DNA of 64,000 nt from Azomonas tarimensis (GCF_042648805.1 NZ_JBHRXZ010000002.1:124001-188000), one strand, 5' to 3'. Counted from the first letter of the stretch, positions 33,334-47,000 are shown. A program made the numbers and translations. The notes: generated by a model not told the origin, from the sequence alone.

Positions 33334-34728
33334 TCAAAAAAGCCGGTTCAGCCCATCGAAGGCCGCTACCCGGTAGGCTTCTGCCATGGTCGGATAGTTG
33401 AACGTGGTGTTGACGAAGTACTTCAGGGAATTGGCTTCGCCCGGCTGGTTCATGATCGCCTGGCCGATGTGCACGATTTCCGAAGCCTGGTAACCGAAGC
33501 AGTGAACACCCAGCAATTCCAGGGTTTCACGGTGGAACAGGATCTTCAACATGCCCACCTCCTCAGAAGAGATCTGCGCTCGCGCCATGCCTTTGAAGAA
33601 TGCCTTGCCCACCTCGTAGGGGATTTTCGCCTGCGTCAGTTCACGCTCGTTCTTGCCGATCGAACTGATCTCGGGAATGGTGTAGATACCGGTCGGCACA
33701 TCGTCGACGAACCGCCAGGTATCGTTGCCCACGATACTGCCCGAAGCGGAACGCCCCTGGTCGTATGCGGCGCTAGCCAGCGACGGCCAGCCGATGACGT
33801 CACCGGCGGCATAGACATTCTCGACTTCGGTGCGGTAGGCCTGGTCGACCTGGATCTGGCCCCGGCTATTGACCTGGATGCCAATGTTCTCCAGCCCCAG
33901 GCGGTCGGTATTGCCGCTACGGCCGTTGCACCAGAGCAGCGCGTCGGCCTTGATCTTCTTTCCGGACTTGGTGTGCAGGATGACGCCGTGCTCGATGCCT
34001 TCGACGCGCTCGTACTCCTCGTTGTGGCGGATCAGCACATTGTGGGTGCGCAGGTGGTAGCTCAGCGCATCGGAGATCTCGCTGTCGAGAAAGCTCAACA
34101 GTTGGTCGCGGTTGTCGACGAGGTCCACCAGAACCCCGAGGCCGCTGAAGATAGAGGCATACTCGCAACCGATCACCCCGGCGCCATAGATGATCAGCCG
34201 GCGCGGAGTGTGGCTCAGATTCAGGATGGTATCGCTGTCATAGATACGCGGGTGATTGAAGTCGATATCCGCCGGACGGTAGGGCCGCGAACCGGTGGCA
34301 ATGATGATCTGCTTGGCGCTCAGGCGCTCGAGCACGCCGCTGTGGCAGACCACCTCGATGGTGTTCTCGTCGGCAAAGCTCGCGGTACCAAAGAACAGGT
34401 CAATGCGATTGCGAGCGTAGTAACCCGTGCGCGAGGTGACCTGCTTGGCGATGACCCGCTCGGCGCTCTTGAGGACATCGGGAAAGGAAAACCAGCGTGG
34501 TTCACCGATCTGGCGAAAAAGCGGGTTGTTGTTGTACTGCATGATCTGGCGTACGGAATGACGCAGGGCTTTTGACGGGATGGTGCCGAAATGGGTAGAG
34601 CCACCGCCCACCTGACGACGGTTCTCGACGACAGCAACCTTCAGGCCCGCCTTGGCGGCGTTCATCGCCGCACCTTCCCCTGCCGGGCCCGAGCCCAGCA
34701 CCACAATGTCATAGTTGTAGACAGCCAT
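33334..34728 (-). CDS. sthA: Soluble pyridine nucleotide transhydrogenase
   Basis: This 464-residue flavoprotein transfers electrons between NADPH and NAD+. It begins [19 protein letters not shown], the FAD-binding motif. The usual disulfide-reductase CxxxxC is replaced ([16 protein letters not shown]), which distinguishes SthA from lipoamide dehydrogenase. A second dinucleotide motif ([15 protein letters not shown]) and the C-terminal interface domain follow. The ATG at 34728 has AGGAG six bases upstream; the longer frame is not conserved. Adjacent to the nqr operon on the same strand, with hairpins in the 100-base gap. Confidence 0.95.
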   Translation of the reverse strand: MAVYNYDIVVLGSGPAGEGAAMNAAKAGLKVAVVENRRQVGGGSTHFGTIPSKALRHSVRQIMQYNNNPLFRQIGEPRWFSFPDVLKSAERVIAKQVTSRTGYYARNRIDLFFGTASFADENTIEVVCHSGVLERLSAKQIIIATGSRPYRPADIDFNHPRIYDSDTILNLSHTPRRLIIYGAGVIGCEYASIFSGLGVLVDLVDNRDQLLSFLDSEISDALSYHLRTHNVLIRHNEEYERVEGIEHGVILHTKSGKKIKADALLWCNGRSGNTDRLGLENIGIQVNSRGQIQVDQAYRTEVENVYAAGDVIGWPSLASAAYDQGRSASGSIVGNDTWRFVDDVPTGIYTIPEISSIGKNERELTQAKIPYEVGKAFFKGMARAQISSEEVGMLKILFHRETLELLGVHCFGYQASEIVHIGQAIMNQPGEANSLKYFVNTTFNYPTMAEAYRVAAFDGLNRLF

Positions 34729-34828
34729 ACTCACTCCTGTAGACGTGGCAGTACCGGCTGGGCCTGCCACGGATGTCGATCCCCTAAGGGGGTTGTCCAT
34801 CCGCTTGCGGATGGCGATGGCGCGCCCC

Positions 34829-35065
34829 TCAGCCCTTGGTGGCGTCCCGCGCCAACTCCGGGCGGAACGGCTTGTCGCCGCTGTCCGAATTGGCCTCGTC
34901 GCACTTGTCCTGGTTGCCGCCACAGATCGGGCACTCATCCTTCTCGATACCCAGATTGGCGATGCCGCCGCAGGAACCGGCGATGGGCTTGCGCCCCATG
35001 ATCACACCGACAGCCATGCCGGCGACCACCAACAGCATGATGAGAAATACCAGTAGCCAGGTCAT
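34829..35065 (-). CDS. nqrM: Na+-NQR maturation protein NqrM
   Basis: This 78-residue protein has one N-terminal membrane helix ([21 protein letters not shown]) and the NqrM cysteine pattern: [11 protein letters not shown], then CPICGG and DKC (C32, C45, C48, C55). NqrM is required to install the iron centre between NqrD and NqrE. Its start overlaps the apbE stop by four bases, so it is the last gene of the nqr operon. Length and motif agree well with DUF539/NqrM. Confidence 0.93.
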   Translation of the reverse strand: MTWLLVFLIMLLVVAGMAVGVIMGRKPIAGSCGGIANLGIEKDECPICGGNQDKCDEANSDSGDKPFRPELARDATKG

Positions 35066-36087
35066 TGATCTGCTCCCGCACCGAAGAGGCGTTCGAACGC
35101 ATCGGTGCTTGTAGTGATGAAGGCCTGCTCCTCACGTGTGACAAAGAACGCGGCGATCCCTTCGCGCTCTGCGAACGCCATACCGCGTTCAGGCCCGAGA
35201 ACCAGCAATACAGTGGACAAGGCGTCCGCACGAAGTGCCGATGGATCGGCCACGGTCACGGATGCCAGCGCATGCTGGATCGGTACGCCTGACGCAGGGT
35301 CGATGGTGTGCGAAAAGCGCTTTCCGTCGCGCTCGAAGTAGTTGCGGTAGTCACCGGACGTGGAGATCGAATAGTCGTCGAGTTCGATGATCTGCTGCGC
35401 GGTGCGCTCCCCCTCCACCGGCGCCTCGATGGCAATTCGCCAAGGCGAGCCGTCGGGCTTGACGCCAACCGCCTTGAGCTCTCCGGTGATTTCAACCAGG
35501 TAGCTCCGGACGCCGAGTTCCTCCAGGTGCGCACTGACCCTGTCGACTGCATACCCGGCGGCGATGCTGTTGAAATCGAGAACCACCGGCGCGGACTTGC
35601 AGAGTTCGCCGTCGACGATGCTCAGATGCTGGTAACCCACCCGCTCGCGCGCCGACGCGAGATCCTGCTCGGTCGGTACGCGTTCCTCGCGGACATTGGG
35701 ACCAAAGCCCCATGCGTCGAGCAAGGGCGCGATCGTCAGATCCAGGGCGCCCTGGCTCAGATCTGACAGCGCTGCCGCTTCGGACACCATGGCCAGCACG
35801 CTATCGGCCATGGGCATGCAAGTGCCTGCCGGCGCCGCATTGAAACGCTGGATATCGGAGTCGGGCCGGTAGGTCGAGACCTGGGCGTCAAGCTCAGCGA
35901 GAAAGGCTTCCGTTTCTCGCTGCATCTGCTCGGGAGCCGGCCCTTGCTCGGTTCGCACGTATTTGACCGAGTAGGTACTGCCCATGGTCGGACCTACGTA
36001 GGTTTCGACGGAATCCTGAACGAGACAGCCCGCCAAGGCTGTCGCCAGGGCGACAACGATGACGGGCCGAAGGAAGGGTTGCCCCAT
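35062..36087 (-). CDS. apbE: FAD:protein FMN transferase ApbE
   Basis: This 341-residue lipoprotein has a lipobox LAGC with Cys21. ApbE attaches FMN covalently to threonine in NqrB and NqrC. The family motifs are present: GPTMGSTYSV, DFNSIAAGYAVDRV, and the metal/FAD-binding SISTSGDYRNYF and HTIDPASG. It is periplasmic, anchored to the inner membrane, where its target residues face. The ATG at 36087 starts one base after the nqrF stop codon; the longer frame would overlap nqrF. Sixth-to-last position within nqrA-F, apbE, nqrM. Confidence 0.94.
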   Translation of the reverse strand: MGQPFLRPVIVVALATALAGCLVQDSVETYVGPTMGSTYSVKYVRTEQGPAPEQMQRETEAFLAELDAQVSTYRPDSDIQRFNAAPAGTCMPMADSVLAMVSEAAALSDLSQGALDLTIAPLLDAWGFGPNVREERVPTEQDLASARERVGYQHLSIVDGELCKSAPVVLDFNSIAAGYAVDRVSAHLEELGVRSYLVEITGELKAVGVKPDGSPWRIAIEAPVEGERTAQQIIELDDYSISTSGDYRNYFERDGKRFSHTIDPASGVPIQHALASVTVADPSALRADALSTVLLVLGPERGMAFAEREGIAAFFVTREEQAFITTSTDAFERLFGAGADQ

Positions 36088-36088
36088 G

Positions 36089-37312
36089 TCAGCCGCCGAA
36101 GTCATCGAGCAGGATGTTCTCCGGCTCGACACCCAGCTCGATCAGCATCTTGATCACCGACGCATTCATCATCGGTGGACCGCACATGTAGAACTCGCAA
36201 TCTTCCGGCGCCGGATGGTCTTTCAAATAGTTTTCGTACAGGACGTTATGGATGAACCCGGTCGGCCCCTCCCAGTTGTCCTCCGGCATGGGATCGGACA
36301 GCGCCAGGTGCCAGGTGAAGTTCTCATTTTCAGCCTGGAGCTGGTCGTACTCCTCGACATAGAAGGCCTCGCGCAGCGAGCGCGCGCCATACCAGAAGCT
36401 CATCTTGCGAGTGGACTTCAAGCGCTTGAGCTGATCGAAGATGTGCGAGCGCATTGGCGCCATGCCTGCGCCACCGCCGATGAAGACCATTTCGGCGTCG
36501 GTATCCTTGGCGAAGAACTCCCCGAAAGGTCCGTATACCGTGATCTTGTCACCCGGCTTCAGATTGAACACGAACGACGACATCTTGCCCGGAGGAATAT
36601 CGTCCTTGCCCGGCGGCGGCGAGGCGATCCGAATGTTGAATTTCACCAGGCCCCGCTCTTCCGGGTAATTCGCCATGGAGTAGGCACGAATGGTGGTTTC
36701 ATCCACTTTCGATACATAGCGCCACATGTCGAACTTGTCCCAGTCGCCACGGTATTCCGGCTGGATGTCGAAGTCCTTGTAATTGACCGTGTGCGGCGGA
36801 CACTCCAGCTGCACGTAACCACCGGCACGGAAGTTGACGTTCTCGCCTTCTGGCAGGCGCAGGGTCAGCTCCTTGATGAAAGTGGCCACGTTGGGGTTGG
36901 ACTCCACCGTGCATTCCCATTTCTTCACGCCGAAGACTTCTTCCGGAACCTCCACCTTCATGTCGCCCTTGACCGGGGTCTGGCAGGACAAACGCCAGCC
37001 TTCGGCCGCTTCGCGACGATTGAAGTGGGATTCTTCGGTCGGCAGCATGTCGCCACCGCCGCTCTCGACGATGCACTTGCACTGGGCGCAGGTCCCGCCC
37101 CCGCCACAAGCGGACGACAGGAAAATTCCATTGTCAGCCAGTGTCTGCAACAGCTTGCCGCCGGCTGGTACGGTGAGCGAGCGCTCGCCGTTGATCTCGA
37201 TACTCACATCGCCGCTGTTCACCAGCTTGGCGCGTGCCGCCAGGATGAGCATGACCAACACCAATACGATGGCGGTGAACATGCCGATGGCAAGGAAGAT
37301 TTCAAAATTCAT
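36089..37312 (-). CDS. nqrF: Na+-NQR subunit F (NADH dehydrogenase subunit)
   Basis: This 407-residue subunit takes electrons from NADH. It has one N-terminal membrane helix (about 5-26), a plant-type [2Fe-2S] domain with ligands C69, C75, C78 and C110, then an FNR-like FAD/NADH domain (RAYSMANYP for [15 protein letters not shown] for NADH). The C-terminal MCGPPMM motif completes the NADH site. It is anchored on the cytoplasmic face. It is separated from nqrE by 12 bases. Confidence 0.97.
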   Translation of the reverse strand: MNFEIFLAIGMFTAIVLVLVMLILAARAKLVNSGDVSIEINGERSLTVPAGGKLLQTLADNGIFLSSACGGGGTCAQCKCIVESGGGDMLPTEESHFNRREAAEGWRLSCQTPVKGDMKVEVPEEVFGVKKWECTVESNPNVATFIKELTLRLPEGENVNFRAGGYVQLECPPHTVNYKDFDIQPEYRGDWDKFDMWRYVSKVDETTIRAYSMANYPEERGLVKFNIRIASPPPGKDDIPPGKMSSFVFNLKPGDKITVYGPFGEFFAKDTDAEMVFIGGGAGMAPMRSHIFDQLKRLKSTRKMSFWYGARSLREAFYVEEYDQLQAENENFTWHLALSDPMPEDNWEGPTGFIHNVLYENYLKDHPAPEDCEFYMCGPPMMNASVIKMLIELGVEPENILLDDFGG

Positions 37313-37324
37313 CGGTCCTTCCCC

Positions 37325-37933
37325 TTACAGCTGGACGCCGGAAAACGACATGAAGCCCAGGGACATCAGGCCGATGGTGATAAAGGTGATGCCTAGGCCA
37401 CGCAACCCCTCAGGCACATCGCTGTACTTGAGTTTCTCGCGAATACCGGCAAGCAGCACGATGGCCAGGGCCCAGGACGTGCCTGCACCGAAGCCGTACA
37501 CCACGCTTTCACCCAGGGTGTAGTCGCGCTCCACCATGAACAGTGTCGCCCCGAGGATCGCGCAGTTCACGGTAATCAGTGGCAGAAACACCCCTAGCGC
37601 GTTGTACAGCGATGGCACGTAGCGATCGAGGAGCATCTCCAGGATCTGCACCAGCGCCGCGATCACACCGATGTAGCTCAGCAAGCCGAGGAAGCTGAGG
37701 TCAACTTCCGGCATCCCGGCCCAGGACAGCGCCCCGGCCTTGAGCAGATAGGTGTAGATCAGGTTGTTGGCCGGAACCGTGATGGCCAATACGACGATGA
37801 CGGCGATACCGAGGCCTAAGGATGTTTCTACCTTCTTGGAGATGGCAATGAAGGTACACATCCCGAGGAAGAACGCCAGGGCCATGTTCTCGACGAACAC
37901 GGCACGGACGAACAGGCTGATGTAGTGTTCCAT
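37325..37933 (-). CDS. nqrE: Na+-NQR subunit E
   Basis: This 202-residue integral membrane protein has six helices and is homologous to NqrD in inverted topology. With NqrD it holds the membrane-embedded iron centre, each contributing cysteines (here CTFIAISKK and NCAILG). The start at 37933 ([13 protein letters not shown]) overlaps the nqrD stop by one base; the longer frame upstream lies within nqrD. Full length. Confidence 0.96.
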   Translation of the reverse strand: MEHYISLFVRAVFVENMALAFFLGMCTFIAISKKVETSLGLGIAVIVVLAITVPANNLIYTYLLKAGALSWAGMPEVDLSFLGLLSYIGVIAALVQILEMLLDRYVPSLYNALGVFLPLITVNCAILGATLFMVERDYTLGESVVYGFGAGTSWALAIVLLAGIREKLKYSDVPEGLRGLGITFITIGLMSLGFMSFSGVQL

Positions 37934-38601
37934 CAGTACGCCTCCTTGCTGGATACCTGGGGCGCCATTTTGAAGTCGGGCTTCTCGACCTGCTCTTTCT
38001 TCCAGGCGCGAATGCCCCAGATGAACAGCCCGATCAGGAAGAAGGCCGAAGGCGGCAGCAACAGCATGCCGTTGGGCAGGTACCAACCGCCGTCGTTGAC
38101 TACCGGGAAGATGGTGTAACCCATCAAGCTACCGGCACCGAACAGTTCGCGGATGATGCCCAGCGCAACCAGCATGGCGCTATAACCCAGGCCGTTGCCG
38201 ATACCGTCAAAGAACGACAGCATCGGCGGGTTCTGCATGGCGAAGGCTTCCGCGCGACCCATGACGATACAGTTGGTGATGATCAAGCCGACGAACACCG
38301 ATAGCTGCTTTGACAGGCTGTAGGCAAAGGCCTTCAGCACTTGGTCGACCAGGATAACCAGCGACGCGATGATCACCATTTGCACGATCATGCGGATCGA
38401 ACTGGGGATCTGGCTGCGGATCATCGAGACGAACAGGTTCGAGAAGCCACACACCAGCGTCAGCGCAACCGAAAGCACCAGCGCAGTGTTGAGGTTGGTG
38501 GTGACCGCCAGGGCCGAGCAGATCCCGAGGATCTGCAAGCCGATGGGGTTGTTGTTGAAGACCGGATTTAACAGGACTTCCTTAACGGTAGGTTGCGACA
38601 T
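37933..38601 (-). CDS. nqrD: Na+-NQR subunit D
   Basis: This 222-residue six-helix membrane subunit includes [13 protein letters not shown], with a cysteine of the shared NqrD/E iron site, and [10 protein letters not shown] with the other. Together with NqrE it passes electrons across the membrane between the NqrF cluster and the covalent FMN of NqrC. It lies two bases after nqrC. Confidence 0.96.
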   Translation of the reverse strand: MSQPTVKEVLLNPVFNNNPIGLQILGICSALAVTTNLNTALVLSVALTLVCGFSNLFVSMIRSQIPSSIRMIVQMVIIASLVILVDQVLKAFAYSLSKQLSVFVGLIITNCIVMGRAEAFAMQNPPMLSFFDGIGNGLGYSAMLVALGIIRELFGAGSLMGYTIFPVVNDGGWYLPNGMLLLPPSAFFLIGLFIWGIRAWKKEQVEKPDFKMAPQVSSKEAY

Positions 38602-38603
38602 GA

Positions 38604-39395
38604 TCAGGCACCCCCGGCGCGCAAGTTAGCGATAAAAGGTCCGAAGCCGTTTTCATCGAGCCAGAACTGGAGCAGGTTGGTGACACCGTCACTGGTGAGG
38701 GTCGCCCCTGCCAGCGCGTCAACCTGATGGCGGGCGTTCGGGCTCTGTGGATCGACACCACCCTTCACTACCCGAATGGCAGGATCGCCGGCTTCGTTGA
38801 ACAGTTCCTTGCCTGGCCATATGCCGCGCCAGCGCGGATTATCGACCTCACCGCCGAGACCCGGCGTTTCGCCGTGCTGGTAGAAGCCCAGACCGACGAC
38901 GGTGTTCAGGTCGCTGGCTTCGACGGCCAGGAAACCGTACAGCGTCGACCACAGCCCGTATCCACGGACCGGCAGGATCACGCTTTCGATCTCGCCGTCG
39001 GTTTCCACCATATAGATGGTGGAGTAGCGCTCGATACGCTTGATCGAGGCGATGTCTTCCTGCGAGCTCAGTGAGCGGGACAGGGAGGCATCCTTGGCAG
39101 CCACCAGCGGGTCGAAGCTCTCCGGATCGAACTCGTCGCTGAACTCACCGCTTTCGAGATTTACCAGACGCGGCACGATGCGCTCGGCATAGACCGACTG
39201 GATACGCTCGCGCGACATGCCCGGCTCGCCGAGCCCGGCGATCGCGAGAATGCTGCGCTGACGATCGAGCAGCGCGTTTTCCAGCTGGATGGGTCGTAGC
39301 GAGACAGCCGCGCCCGCCACGAAGATGGAGCAAACCAGGCAGACCAGCAACGCGACCGTGAGCGTGCGGGCCGTGGAATCTTTCTGACTAGACAT
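38604..39395 (-). CDS. nqrC: Na+-NQR subunit C (covalent FMN)
   Basis: This 263-residue subunit has one N-terminal helix (about 10-32) and a periplasmic FMN-binding domain. The ApbE target motif is AGATLTS, giving Thr232 as the FMN-carrying residue by analogy with Vibrio Thr225. It overlaps nqrB by eight bases. Electron route: NqrD/E iron to NqrC FMN to NqrB FMN. Confidence 0.96.
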   Translation of the reverse strand: MSSQKDSTARTLTVALLVCLVCSIFVAGAAVSLRPIQLENALLDRQRSILAIAGLGEPGMSRERIQSVYAERIVPRLVNLESGEFSDEFDPESFDPLVAAKDASLSRSLSSQEDIASIKRIERYSTIYMVETDGEIESVILPVRGYGLWSTLYGFLAVEASDLNTVVGLGFYQHGETPGLGGEVDNPRWRGIWPGKELFNEAGDPAIRVVKGGVDPQSPNARHQVDALAGATLTSDGVTNLLQFWLDENGFGPFIANLRAGGA

Positions 39396-40599
39396 TGCGT
39401 GCCAGCCTCCGCTTGATATTGGCCTGGACCACGAAGTGATCGATCACAGGCGCACACAGGTTGGCGAACAGGATCGCCAGCATCATGCCCTCCGGGAACG
39501 CCGGGTTGACCACACGGATCAGGACCACCATGACACCGATGAGGATGCCGAAGATCCACTTGCCAGTGTTCGTCATCGAGGCGGAGACCGGATCGGTGGC
39601 CATGTAGATCATGCCGAAGGCGAAGCCGCCCACCACCAGATGCCAGTACCAGGGCATACCGAACAGCGGATTGGTATCGGAGCCGATCAGGTTGAACAGC
39701 GTGCTCAGTCCGATCATGCCGATCATCACGCCGCTGACAATGCGGAACGAGGCGATCTTGGTCATCAGCAACACTGCGCCACCGATCAGGATCGCCAGCG
39801 TACTGGTTTCCCCGAGCGAGCCATGGATGGTGCCGACGAAGGCGTTCATCCAGGTGATGCCGTTGTCGACGATGTTGTCGATGCCGCCGGTAAAGCCCAG
39901 GCTAAGAGCCGTGGCGCCAGCGAAACCGTCAACCGCGGTCCAGACCTCGTCCCCCGACAGCTGCGCGGGATAGGCGAAGAACAGGAAGGCACGACCGGTC
40001 AGCGCCGGGTTGAGGAAGTTCTTGCCGGTACCACCGAACACTTCCTTGCCCAGCACCACGCCAAAGCTGATACCCATCGCCACCTGCCACAGGGGAATGG
40101 ACGGCGGCAGGATCAGGGCGAACAGCACCGAGGTGACGAAAAAGCCTTCGTTGACTTCGTGCTTGCGGATCGAGGCGAAGAGGACTTCCCAGAAACCACC
40201 GACAATGAAGGTCACCGCATAGACAGGCAGGAAGTACGCCGCACCCTGGACGAGGTTGTCCCAGAGACTGTTCGGGTCAAACCCGGCCAGCGCCGAGATC
40301 AGCGCGAAGTTCCAGCCCTGCTGGGCCTGCAGCAACTCAGGGTTGGCCGCGTAGATCAGGTTGGCCTGGTACCCGGTGTTCCACATGCCGAAGAACATGG
40401 CCGGGAAGGTGCACAGCCAGACGGTGATCATCATGCGCTTGAGGTCGATGCCGTCGCGCACGTGAGCGGTTGTCTTGGTTACGCTGCCTGGACGGTAGAA
40501 GAAGGTATCGAGTGCCTCATACAGGGCGTAATACTTCTCGTGCTTGCCGCCTTTTTCGAAATGATGCTCGATCTTGTCGAGCATTGATCGCAGACCCAT
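39388..40599 (-). CDS. nqrB: Na+-NQR subunit B (covalent FMN, riboflavin, ubiquinone site)
   Basis: This 403-residue subunit has about ten membrane helices and is the main Na+-translocating part. The ApbE target is GFAGATALS with Thr230, matching Vibrio Thr236. The conserved [17 protein letters not shown] loop, part of the quinone/Na+ region, is intact. The start at 40599 ([10 protein letters not shown]) follows the nqrA stop by two bases; the longer frame overlaps nqrA. Confidence 0.96.
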   Translation of the reverse strand: MGLRSMLDKIEHHFEKGGKHEKYYALYEALDTFFYRPGSVTKTTAHVRDGIDLKRMMITVWLCTFPAMFFGMWNTGYQANLIYAANPELLQAQQGWNFALISALAGFDPNSLWDNLVQGAAYFLPVYAVTFIVGGFWEVLFASIRKHEVNEGFFVTSVLFALILPPSIPLWQVAMGISFGVVLGKEVFGGTGKNFLNPALTGRAFLFFAYPAQLSGDEVWTAVDGFAGATALSLGFTGGIDNIVDNGITWMNAFVGTIHGSLGETSTLAILIGGAVLLMTKIASFRIVSGVMIGMIGLSTLFNLIGSDTNPLFGMPWYWHLVVGGFAFGMIYMATDPVSASMTNTGKWIFGILIGVMVVLIRVVNPAFPEGMMLAILFANLCAPVIDHFVVQANIKRRLARNV

Positions 40600-40601
40600 G
40601 G

Positions 40602-42221
<1,620 letters not shown>

Positions 42222-42250
42222 GGGCTCGCTTCCTGACCGGAAGCGAGCCC
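42222..42250 (-). terminator. Strong Rho-independent terminator of gap
   Basis: GGGCTCGCTTCC pairs perfectly with GGAAGCGAGCCC around a five-base loop. On the reverse strand it is followed by TTTTGTTTTT. It lies 20 bases after the gap stop codon. Confidence 0.92.
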
Positions 42251-42270
42251 TTCTTGAGACCTAAGTCTAA

Positions 42271-43737
42271 TCAGCGCGGAAAGGATGCCGGGTGTACACC
42301 CGCCAGCTCTTCCATGACCCGCACGACCTGGCAGCTGTAACCGAATTCATTGTCGTACCAGACATACAGCACGACGCGGTTGTCGTTGCAGATGGTCGCC
42401 TCGGCGTCGACTACGCCGGCGTGGCGCGAACCGACGAAATCACTGGAAACAACCTCTGGCGAATTGACGAAGTCGATCTGCTTCTGGAGATCGGAGTGCA
42501 TGGCCATCTGGCGCAGGTACTCATTGATCTCTTCACGGGAGGTCGGCTTGTCCAGGGTCAGGTTGAGGATCGCCATGGACACGTTCGGCGTCGGCACGCG
42601 GATGGCGTTGCCCGTGAGCTTGCCTTTGAGAACGGGCAGCGCCTTGGCAGCAGCCGTGGCGGCCCCTGTCTCGGTGATGACCATGTTCAACGCGGCGCTA
42701 CGACCACGACGACTGCCCTTGTGGAAGTTGTCGATCAGATTCTGGTCGTTGGTGTAGGAGTGCACGGTTTCCACATGGCCATGCTGGATGCCGTACTTGT
42801 CGTACACCGCCTTCAGCACCGGCACGATGGCATTGGTGGTGCAGGACGCCGCCGAGATGATCTTGTCGTCATCGGTGATTTCCGAGTGGTTGATGCCGTG
42901 GACGATGTTCTTCAGCTCCCCCTTGCCCGGCGCGGTGAGCACCACGCGACCGACACCCGGGCACTTCAGATGCTGACCCAGACCCTCGGCGTCACGCCAC
43001 TTGCCGGTGTTGTCCACCAGCAGCGCGTTTTCGATGCCGTATTGGGTATAGTCGACCGAAGCGGGATCGTTGGAGTAGATGATCTGAATCAGGCTGCCGT
43101 TGGCAGTGATGGTGTTGTTTTCGGCATCGATGACCAGCGTTCCCTCGAACGGGCCATGCACCGAATCGCGACGCAGCAGGCTGGCACGCTTGATCAGATC
43201 GTCGGAGGACCCCTTGCGCACGACAATCGCGCGCAGGCGCAGACCTTCGCCACCACCGGTCTTCTCGATGAGGATGCGCGCCAGCAGCCGGCCGATTCGA
43301 CCGAAACCGTAGAGCACTACGTCAGTGCCGCGACGGGCGCTGGCGTTGCGCTTGTCGGCGACATCGGCCAGCTCTTCGCGCACGAACTGGTCGAGCGAGC
43401 GGCCGTTGCCTTCGGATTTGAATTTCGAAACCAGCTTGCCCAGGTCGACCGAAGCGGCACCGAGGCTCATCTCGCTCATGGTCTTGAGCGCCTGGCAGGT
43501 GTCATGGACCGAGAGTTCGTCCTGGTCGGCCATGCGGTGACGGGCAAAGCGGTGTGCCTTTAGGATCGCGATGACCGAGCGATTGATAAGGCCGCGGCCG
43601 TAGATCGAGGTAACGACATTGTTGTTGCGGTACAGCTGGCCAATCAGCGGAATCATCGCCTCGGCAAGGGCTTCACGATCGATCCATTCTCCAAGACACT
43701 GGTCGGGCTTCTGATTCACGGGCAGTTCCTTCCACAT
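42271..43737 (-). CDS. gap: Glyceraldehyde-3-phosphate dehydrogenase, long Pseudomonas type
   Basis: This 488-residue protein contains a full GAPDH domain from about residue 135 (VVLYGFGRIGRLLARIL). It has the catalytic cysteine in SAASCTTNAIVPVL and the conserved VWYDNEFGYS. An extra N-terminal domain of ~130 residues precedes it, a feature of the second Pseudomonas GAPDH (PA3001-like). This paralogue is thought to work in gluconeogenesis or with NADP; coenzyme cannot be fixed here. A GTG at 43719 with AAGGAA seven bases upstream is an alternative start, giving 482 residues. Divergent from mfd. Confidence 0.92.
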   Translation of the reverse strand: MWKELPVNQKPDQCLGEWIDREALAEAMIPLIGQLYRNNNVVTSIYGRGLINRSVIAILKAHRFARHRMADQDELSVHDTCQALKTMSEMSLGAASVDLGKLVSKFKSEGNGRSLDQFVREELADVADKRNASARRGTDVVLYGFGRIGRLLARILIEKTGGGEGLRLRAIVVRKGSSDDLIKRASLLRRDSVHGPFEGTLVIDAENNTITANGSLIQIIYSNDPASVDYTQYGIENALLVDNTGKWRDAEGLGQHLKCPGVGRVVLTAPGKGELKNIVHGINHSEITDDDKIISAASCTTNAIVPVLKAVYDKYGIQHGHVETVHSYTNDQNLIDNFHKGSRRGRSAALNMVITETGAATAAAKALPVLKGKLTGNAIRVPTPNVSMAILNLTLDKPTSREEINEYLRQMAMHSDLQKQIDFVNSPEVVSSDFVGSRHAGVVDAEATICNDNRVVLYVWYDNEFGYSCQVVRVMEELAGVHPASFPR

Positions 43738-44043
43738 GTAGGGGCTTCGAAAAAGGACTACATTATGACGGCACCCCCTGGTGCCGGCAATGCAGGCCTC
43801 GGTCAGTCATCCATTATCTCCCCGCTTGCCTTGCTTCCCGCCGGCATCGAAAGCACAGAAAGGCTTTCGAAACACTGCGCTGCTGCTTGTCGCTCGCTGG
43901 AATGGCCCAACCAATCCGTCCGCACCGGGTCCTACTCTGGAACCCGAACATCGGGTGGATAATGGCACGACCCAAACACTGACAGTGAAACGTCACGATA
44001 GTTACAATCTTCCCGATCCATTTCATCGGAGTCACGCCCACCT
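43738..44043. other. Divergent intergenic region gap/mfd
   Basis: About 306 bases holding the start regions of two divergent genes. Apart from the candidate mfd promoter at 43979-44008 I see no gene, repeat or regulator site; the open frames here have no recognisable content. Confidence 0.4.
43979..44008 (+). promoter_or_regulatory. Candidate sigma-70 promoter of mfd
   Basis: CTGACA and TACAAT are separated by 18 bases, each matching consensus at five of six positions. Transcription would start near 44015, about 30 bases before the GTG of mfd. Confidence 0.5.
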
Positions 44044-47000
44044 GTGTCCGTATTGCGCCTTCCGCCCCTGCCGGCCGCCAGCGGCAAGCAACATTGGGGA
44101 AACCTGACCGGCGCGTCGCTGAGCCTGGCCATCGCCGAGGCCGCCAGTAGCGCCACTCGATTCACTCTGTTGCTGACCCCCGACAGCCGCAGTGCCGAGC
44201 GCCTCCAACAGGAGCTGGCCTTCTTCGCCCCAGCACTGCCCGTGCTGCATTTCCCTGACTGGGAAACCCTGCCCTACGATGTCTTCTCGCCCCACCAGGA
44301 CATCATCTCCCAGCGCATCTCGGCGCTCTACGAGCTGCCCGGCTTGCGCCATGGCGTGCTGGTGGTGCCCATCGCCACGGCCCTGCACAGGCTTGCGCCG
44401 GTTCGCTTCATGCTCGGTTCCAGCCTGGTGCTGGATGTCGGTCAGCGGCTGGATGTCGAAGAAATGCGCGGTCGCCTGGAAGCCGCGGGCTACCGTTTTG
44501 TCGATACGGTCTACGAGCATGGCGAGTTCGCCGTCCGCGGCGCGCTGATCGACCTCTTTCCCATGGGCAGCGAGCTTCCCTACCGCATCGACCTTTTCGA
44601 TGAAGAGATCGAGACCCTGCGGACCTTTGATCCGGAGACCCAGCGCTCGATCGACAAGGTAGAGGCCATTCGCCTGCTGCCCGCCCGGGAATTTCCCTTG
44701 CGCAAGGAATCGGTGACCGGCTTCCGCGCCCGCTTCCGCGAGCGCTTCGACGTGGATTTTCGCCGCTGCCCCATTTATCAGGATCTTTCCACCGGCATCA
44801 CGCCAGCGGGCATCGAGTACTACCTGCCGCTGTTCTTCGAGGAAACCGCCACGCTGTTCGATTACCTGCCGCAGGACACCCAGGTGTTCTCGCTGCCGGG
44901 CATCGAGCAGGCTGCCGAACAGTTCTGGAACGATGTGCGCAGCCGTTACGAGGACCGCCGTTACGACCCGGAGCGGCCGCTGGTGCCTCCAACCGAGCTG
45001 TTCCTGCCGGTGGAGGATTGCTTTGCGAGACTCAAGCAGTCGCCCCGCGTGGTGGTCAGCAGCGAGGATTTCGAGCCTGGCGTCGGCCGCGAACGCTTCG
45101 CTGCGCGACCGCTGCCGACGCTATCGATCGAGGCCAAGGCAACTGAACCCCTGGGCGCCCTGCGCCAGTTTCTCGACCAGTATCCGGGCCGGGTCCTGTT
45201 CACGGCCGAATCGGCGGGCCGTCGCGAGGTGCTGCTCGAATTGCTTGCGAGACTGAAGATCCGTCCCCAGGAGGTCGATGGCTGGCCCGCCTTCCTCGAA
45301 AGCCAGGAGCGCCTGTCGATCACCGTCGCCTCGCTTGACGAGGGGATGCTGCTCGAACCGGTCGCCCTGATCGCCGAGACCGGTCTGTTCGGTCAGCGGG
45401 TCATGCAGCGTCGCCGACGGGAAAAGGGCCGAGAAGGTGGCGAGAACGTCATCAAGAACCTTACCGAGTTGCGCGAAGGCGCGCCGGTGGTCCACATCGA
45501 CCACGGCGTTGGCCGCTACCTCGGCCTGACCACCCTGGAAGTGGAAGGCCAGGCCGCCGAGTTCCTGATGCTCGAGTACGCCGAAGAAGCCAAGCTCTAT
45601 GTACCGGTGGCCAGCCTGCACCTGATCGCCCGCTACACCGGCAGCGACGATGCCCTCGCTCCCTTGCATCGGCTGGGTTCCGAACAGTGGCAGAAGGCCA
45701 AGCGCAAGGCGGCCGAGCAGGTTCGCGACGTCGCCGCCGAACTACTCGACATTTATGCCCGCCGCGCTGCCCGCAAGGGCTTCGCCTTCGGCGACCCGGC
45801 AGCGGACTACGAGACCTTCAGCGCCGGGTTTCCGTTCGAGGAAACGGTCGACCAGCAGAACGCCATCGAGGCGGTCCGCGCGGACATGCTCTCGAGCAAG
45901 CCGATGGATCGCCTGGTCTGCGGCGACGTGGGCTTCGGCAAGACCGAAGTGGCCATGCGTGCCGCCTTCATCGCCGCCCACGGCGGACGTCAGGTCGCGG
46001 TTCTGGTGCCGACCACTCTGCTCGCCCAACAGCATTACAACAGCTTCCGCGACCGCTTCGCCGACTGGCCGGTCAAGGTCGAAGTCATGAGCCGCTTCAA
46101 ATCGGCCAAGGATATCGAACAGGCCATGGCCGCGCTTGCCGACGGCAAGATCGACATCGTCATCGGCACCCACAAACTCTTGCAGAGCGATGTCAGGTTC
46201 AGCAATCTCGGGCTGGTCATCATCGATGAGGAGCACCGCTTCGGCGTGCGCCACAAGGAACAGCTCAAGGCATTGCGCAGCGAGGTGGATATCCTCACCC
46301 TGACCGCCACACCTATCCCGCGGACGCTGAACATGGCGGTTGCGGGCATGCGCGACCTGTCGATCATCGCCACGCCGCCGGCGCGCCGGCTGTCGGTGCG
46401 GACTTTCGTGATGGAGCAGCAGAACGCGGTCATCAAGGAGGCCTTGCTGCGCGAACTGCTTCGCGGCGGGCAGGTGTACTACCTGCACAATGAGGTGAAG
46501 ACCATCGAAAAGACCGCCCGCGAGCTGGCCGACCTGGTACCGGAGGCACGCATCGCGGTCGGCCATGGACAGATGCGCGAGCGCGAACTCGAACAGGTGA
46601 TGAGCGACTTCTACCACAAGCGCTTCAATGTGCTGGTGGCTTCCACCATCATCGAAACAGGCATCGACGTGCCGAGCGCCAACACCATCATCATCGAGCG
46701 CGCCGACAAGTTCGGCCTGGCCCAGCTGCATCAGCTACGCGGCCGAGTCGGCCGCAGCCACCACCAAGCCTACGCCTATCTGCTTACACCGCCGCGCAAG
46801 CAGATGACCGAGGATGCCCAGAAGCGCCTGGAGGCCATCGCCGGTGCGCAGGACCTGGGGGCCGGCTTCATTCTCGCCACCCACGACCTGGAAATCCGTG
46901 GCGCGGGCGAGCTGCTTGGCGAAGGCCAGAGCGGCCAGATCCAGGCGGTGGGCTTCACGCTCTACATGGAGATGCTCGAACGGGCGGTGAAAGCCATCCG

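Noticed and set aside
34744..34814. Two hairpins between nqrM and sthA as terminators
   Set aside because: Good stems (CGTGGCAG/CTGCCACG and CCATCCG/CGGATGG) but no T-run on either strand. They may be processing sites or chance.
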